The position numbers and the translations under genes are program-made. From NCBI RefSeq assembly GCF_031877795.1, contig NC_133943.1, positions 12,331,001-12,395,000 of the forward strand: a stretch of 64,000 nucleotides of DNA. The letters are read 5' to 3'. Positions 58,075-64,000 of the stretch are shown here, piece by piece. Position 1 is the first letter of the stretch. Each line of letters opens with the position of its first letter. Origin of the DNA: Strix aluco (Eukaryota > Chordata > Aves > Strigiformes > Strigidae). Under the pieces are notes generated by a model that was not told where the DNA came from, ran no database searches, and worked only from the letters and a program-made list of their open reading frames with translations.

Positions 58075-61000
58075 CTGCAACAAAAAATTATTCAGCATTA
58101 GCAGAAATCCTAGTGCAGCTCAAGGTACCATTAGCCCTCTTGGCTGCAAGGGCACACTGCTGACTAATGTTCAGTCTTGAAAGCTAACTAAAAACTAAGG
58201 ATAGTAGTGTATTACTTTTCCTAGAAACAAAGTCTTAGGACAAAACAGAACACACAAGTTGGCAAGTGTGTATGCATGTTTAATTCTCCCTTAAGAGGAA
58301 ACACTACTACACTTTAACAGCAACTGAAATACCAAACACCAAAATCAAAATGCAATCAAAGCAGAAGCCGTTACATGTGCTGAGGTGTGTGTAAAAAGTC
58401 TGAACTGAAACTCATCTGCAGGACACCTTACGCTCCCATCATTATATCCTGTGATATTTAACTTCACAGAAACATCTTTAAATGCTTTAAGGCTTTGTTT
58501 GGTATGACTTCTCTGCAACAGACCAAAGCAGCTCATGCAGTTAACTCATATACTACCTCTTTGTTCATTCACCTGAATTTAACAAATGGCAATCAAATTC
58601 TCCTGTCCTATTAAGTAGAAGATAACAGCTCTTTATCAGGTTTTCAACATCATAAAGGGAAAAAACACTCAAGTGTCAAAAGCAAAAATACAGATGTAGC
58701 AAATATCAATTGTAGCCAAGCAGACTGCAATATCCACCCTTAAGTGTCTGATATATCAATTTGGGGCACAAAATGATATGTTACCAATGTTGTGAGGACA
58801 AGCAGGCAGCCTCCCATGCATATTTTTCCTTCCAATCCACGTCTAGCATTTCCACCACAGCGCTGCTTTACGTTATCTGCAACTGGGGGATAGCATTTCA
58901 CCACCTAAGCTGCCTGAGAAGACCTGGAGTCACACCCTTCACTTCTGCAAATCTCAGCTGTGAATTTCCATACTTTCAATTGGCACTGAAAGACAGAACC
59001 TGAATATTATTCTCTACAGTCCTTCTGCACACTCAAGATACCTACGGTGAAGAGAGAGGTGTGTGTGAAAAACTGTTTATGAGGCTGCACTGAGTACTAG
59101 TGCACCACTGTAAAGATTCAACACCTTATTGATCAGAAGGCTGCATTTTGCCTTTCCTACGCACCTAGTCCTTACGACAAGGACCTAGTACCAGCAGTCA
59201 ATGCATAAGGCACCGACCAACTCTATCCTGGAGGAGTCTTGAAGTTTCCAACAACAGTGGTGCAGACAAGATACACCAAGAATATATCCCATAATAAAAG
59301 CATGCAGATAAATAAGAAAAAAAATCAAGATTCAGCTCAAACACAGTAGTAGCTAGGGCTTAGAAGATCTGCATAGACATTTTATTTCCACTTTAGGCAA
59401 TGACTCCAGGAGACTAAAGCATAGTTGTCTGGAAAATAGTTACCACTGATAAAGCCGACAAATTCCTTGGTACTGACAGGATTCCAAGCTTAGCCAGGGT
59501 AGTAAAGTAAAATGTTTACAAAACCTCAGAGAAAAGATTCTGTATTTGGATTTGTTTCAGGAACTTCTGGCCTGCATATTCCCACTGTCAGGAATCTAGC
59601 AGAAACCATGCACTTTGTAATGCATTGTTATAAATTTGATAAAAGTTATATCTACATGATATATATATTATCATACTCATTGTTTTACAGGTCAGTCTAG
59701 GACCTTTATTCATTCCCTACATCAAGAGGGGATGCAGAAAATATGCATTTTGAAAGTAGTCATTCAAATGAAGTGTCAACAAAACAGTTTTCCTCCAACA
59801 TGTTAATGATCATACTAATACTTACAGTATTATCAGGTTTTGCCTTCTAAAAATTCACTGAACATACTATGATATACAAAAAGCTTGCAAGTGACTCAAC
59901 TAGGAAAGCATGCTGATGGTATTATTTGATAAAGTCTGTAATTTATGAAAAGGTTAATATTCACACTGCAACCTGACACCAAGCCATGAAACGCAGACAT
60001 TTTGAAGAGACTTGCCTAGCTAGGCCCTTTTAAGGAGTGATCAGTTTCAACTGCGAGAGCAACTAAGAAGAGTATTTAAAAATGCTATGCAGAGATCAAG
60101 AAAGAGACAAAATGAGATGCTGCCGAGAAACCTTCTTAATGAACTACAAACCAGCTTCAGTTCAAGAATTACTGACTATAGCTGTACGTTCACTTCCTGG
60201 TTCCTATCAAAGTCACCTATGCAAACAGCTGAGTAGTTTTGACAAGGCTATGTAAACAACTCCATAGGGCACAGCTGAAAGTGAAACATCTAGAGTAATG
60301 AAAACTGGACCAAATGACCTGACTAATTATGGTCATATAAAATTTAGGTTTGTCGTAAAAAAGTCTAAAGAATAATGAGTTGAATTGAAGCATTATAAGG
60401 AGTAAATCAAGATCTAGATAAAATATGTTTTGTTCAAGAAATAGAAGTCCAATTCAGATGCTGAGTGCAATTGTTCAGTACAGTAATGGTTCAGTGCCCA
60501 AGAGACTGCAGTATAAGGGAAAAGGATCAAAGATCAGTCTTCAGCTGAGCTAAGAAAATTTAGTTACAGCATCACAGAAAAAGTGAAGCTGATGAAAAGG
60601 AAGCCTACCCTGGGAGCTACATTTTAAAAAGCATTTGGTTCCTCTATAGGGATCTCTTTGCTTCTTAGTAAATGCAGTAATTCAGGTTGATTGCACAACC
60701 TCCATTTGGCCTACTTCTACATATGCACAAGAAAATTTTAAGTCTCCTGACCATTTTGCACTGGTGGAAAGCAGAATCAACTTTGCAAGACAAAGAAATA
60801 AGACCGGAGCACCTAACATTTCATTTTCATGTTTACCTGTCTGTAATTCCTCACATCTCCATCACAATTCCACATCTATTCATTTCACTACCAGCAACTA
60901 AAAACTCTGATAGGGTCTTGGAGTAACTTGTGCTTTATTTACTTTGCTAACACTGCAAGTAAGTTTCCATTTCCCTTGGAACATTTCCAGGGAAAATGGG

Positions 61001-64000
61001 ATTAAGAAGTAAGGCTACATTATGTCCATTCAAAGTCTACTAGCCGCTACTACTGGCAGCTCTGAGTAAAAAATGTTAGAAGTCTTGGCTCTTCTTAGGA
61101 AACCTTGGATACTATGATACATAAGGTCTTGGCAAGTACTCCTTACTCCCCTATTCACATAATCAATGTAAAATGGCACATAAGCACACATCTTGGATGA
61201 GCACAAATTCAGAGCACTTTGGCACGCAAGTTTTAACACTACTGGGCTAAAGTGCAAAACAATATGGCAACAAACTCAGCACAATTCTTAAAAAAAAGCT
61301 AGTGTCTCAAAGAGAAATCTTCAGAAGTTCTAATACTGCATCAGCAATGAAACTTGGAGTTAACTACTAATATGAAGGAATGATCCATACAAAGCCCTGG
61401 GCAACTACTAGATTACACTAACATCTTGGAACACAACTGTCCCACATGTCTGTTAGAGCTCCACAGACCTTTTTTTAAAGCACATTTGGAAGTACTCCCT
61501 CTCATACTAAAGCTGAGGAGGCAACAGCAGCAATAGATTTTAAGCAGGGAGAGTTTTGGAGAGGAATGGAAAGCAGGAGCAAGAGATTTAACTACTTGAT
61601 TGCTCACTTTATGCAGTCATTACCCACCCATAGTTACATACAATGTATTGTTTCAAAAAGAAAAGTTAAATTACTAGATTAGGAAAACTCGTTATTTCTC
61701 TAATTCATTCCCACAGTCTTATATGACCCATTAGGACATAATTCCTAAGGAGAGAACTGTATGGATTATCACCAGCTTTCCTGAAGAACAGCAGTAGAGG
61801 ATCTTATTGAAGTCTACATAAAACATTAACAGGACAATATTAAGATTTATCCCTGAGCTAGCAACATAACACTGTAACAACTGATAACAGCTGTTAGAAC
61901 CCTACTCCCTATGCAAGCTGTAAGGTGTGCCCAAGCTCACACATGTATGAAAACGCTTAGTCATTCTCCATTGCCTCATCTGTTTAAAGCTACAGATGAA
62001 ATTACTACAGATCAGTTAGAGTACAGTAAATATCCTTTATGAAGCTTTCCAAAGCATAAAGATTGAAGAGTGACTTTAATTTGACTTCAGTGACTTGTCC
62101 AATTTGAAGGACTAAGATTCACCACGTCAACAAGTTTCAAAATCATGTGGTTTAGCAGCCCGATATATTGCCCCAGTGTATGCACACAGCTGAAATTTTG
62201 TAACATCTTGAATTTCAATATTTGTAGCTCTATGCTGAACAACTAAGTCACATGACAGTGGTTTGAACGTATTCAGTTTCCAAATCCCATACAGTAAAGC
62301 TGGTATTATGCCAGATCACATAAGTGAATGTTTACTTGAACTCATGTGGGGTGGCTTTTTTCATTTCCTTGACTAACCTTGAGACAAACAAGTGAAGTAT
62401 TGATGCACATCTAACACTTAGAAGCAAATACTGTAGTCATGTCTATTCAAACTTAAAATCCTTTCCTGTTCTCAGAGCTGCATCTTTCAAAAATTGTAGG
62501 TCTACTTCAGCAACTGCATATTTTGTAAATAATGTCAATGACAAAAGAAATATTTGAGCAAATGTTTGTCAAGAGCTTGCTTTCTCTGTTAAAAAAACCC
62601 AAACAAAACATTTCCTTTGGTTATTATAATATTCTCTTCACATCCAGTGTATCTTCCTTTGAAAGGGTCAAATTGAGGTAGGTCAGCTAGCAAAGAGGTG
62701 GGTGAAGGGCTAACAGAATTCAGACACAGGCCATGAAATTACAGGCCCAGTTTCAGACTACTGTACCACTTACACAATTTTAGTAGATAACCAACAGTTT
62801 TATCCATTACATCGGCACTTGTAATTACAACAAGCTAACAAAACCAGCACGGTTACCAAAGCTGTGTGAGCTGGTCACATGATGAATAAATGAAAAGGAT
62901 TCAGAAGATTCACATAAAAAAAAAAAACTTAGATTCAGATCAAGATGAACTAAATTACTGAATAACTGTACAGCTGTTAATCACTGGTAAAGAAACCCCA
63001 ACTCCCATCCATTCTGAAACCATGAAGCCAATAAAGGCATTGTCACCATTAGCAAAATGGCACATCATTTTGTCTACAGCTGCTTATACACAAAACCAGA
63101 ACATCAGCTTAGTGTCACAAGAAAGTGTTCCTAGTACCAGAGCAACTATAACAAGACTATTTTGTTCCAGCTTAATAAAAGGTCTCCTCAATCAAGACCT
63201 GCTTTCCCAGGTAACTTATCCTCCACTAAAGGCTTCTGTCAATTCAACCACTGACTATTCCAGTGGAGGCTGCGGCAACCTGGAATTACAAACAGAACTG
63301 CAGAAGGTCATGCTTTTCAGAGACAAAAAAATATCTCCTGGTGCCTCACTGCAAGGAAGTACAATGCTTCTGTGACAAAACCTGAATAGCTAAACTCTAA
63401 CCTTTAGACTTCCAGAAGCCTTTATAGTCACATTAAAAAAAAAAAAAAAAGGCTGATTTGGACTTCTTTGATGTTACATAAAATTCTGCCACTTTCATAA
63501 TTCATAGCGTGTGACCCTATGATTACTCTGTGTAGTCCTATGCAATTAGTCCCCCATCACTTGGGCTCTCAAACACCAAGTGGAAGAGTTCACATGACAA
63601 AAATGGAGATTGTCAGAAGAACTAAGGTGGATAAAAAACCTATTAAAACAAAAAATGTACCATGAACAAGCAAGCTGGAAAGAACTTACTACTAGAATTA
63701 CCTGAGATCACCTTATTAGTAAGTCTGACAAGTCAGCAGGCACATAAGGGTGAATATGCAAGTCTGGAAGGTCTCATGAACACAAAGGGTTCAGACATCC
63801 TACAGAAAACCAAATGACACTGAACTGATGAACACTCTGGAACTGTATTCCATTTCTGCAAGCACTAAGTCATTTATACAAAAGTTTCTGAACTAGGCAT
63901 TAGTCAGATAATGTGACTAAAGAGAAAACAGACCTCCCTATAATCATATAGCTCTAATATCAGGCATCACTGAAAAATAGTAAGTAAGCCTAACCAGTAG
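58075..64000 (-). other. CSNK1A1: CSNK1A1 upstream intron (partial, at least 5.9 kb)
   Basis: AT-rich sequence without recognisable exons. The exons for the N-lobe (glycine loop GSGSFGD, VAVKLES) were looked for on the minus strand and not found, so the intron runs past the right edge. It contains an ATGATA/TATCAT palindrome at 59656-59674 and a 16-base A run at 63435-63450. Confidence 0.8.
63435..63450. repeat. A16 homopolymer
   Basis: Sixteen consecutive A on the plus strand inside the large upstream CSNK1A1 intron. No associated element recognised. Confidence 0.9.

Overview
This is vertebrate nuclear DNA, most likely from a bird. A crocodilian or turtle is not excluded. The evidence is spliced genes with vertebrate intron structure, very compact spacing, a short CR1-type LINE remnant, and a sharp change from GC-rich sequence (about 1-28 kb) to AT-rich sequence (about 33-64 kb). 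The gene order matches human 5q32: IL17B (minus strand), the miR-143/miR-145 cluster (plus strand), then CSNK1A1 (minus strand).

Layout. At 1-1.55 kb are the first two coding exons of IL17B, reading left; its last exon lies off the left edge. From 1.55 to 16.7 kb the sequence is GC-rich and non-coding, with simple repeats, small AT-rich islands, a GATA-motif cluster at 15.7 kb and a promoter-like CpG patch at 10.53-10.68 kb. At 16.77-17.10 kb two perfect CArG boxes and a MEF2/TATA-like element form what looks like a smooth-muscle-type promoter. About 3.7 kb downstream are hairpins for miR-143 (mature arms at 20808-20829 and 20842-20862) and miR-145 (21233-21255 and 21271-21292). A poly(A) signal at 21562 probably ends the host transcript (CARMN/MIR143HG equivalent). 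From 21.6 to 36.6 kb no gene is visible. From 36.6 kb to the right edge lies CSNK1A1 (casein kinase 1 alpha). Every coding exon from residue 77 to the stop is present, with in-frame junctions that give the 337-residue numbering of the human protein. The first exon or exons are off the right edge.

CSNK1A1 shows its whole alternative-splicing repertoire. There is an 84-nt cassette exon (the 'L' insert, with a basic KRKR motif) and a 36-nt 'S' extension made by two competing donors, one of which is a GC donor. There are two alternative 3' ends: a composite terminal exon that reads through to TAG, and a distal exon that adds a final Phe and a 1.5-kb 3'UTR.

IL17B is a secreted cytokine, miR-143/145 are smooth-muscle and cardiac miRNAs, and CK1 alpha is a constitutive Wnt/Hedgehog-pathway kinase. 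They share a neighbourhood but no obvious common pathway. I found no unknown protein family, CRISPR array, virus or novel multi-gene system. The long GC-rich open frames in the left half look like chance.
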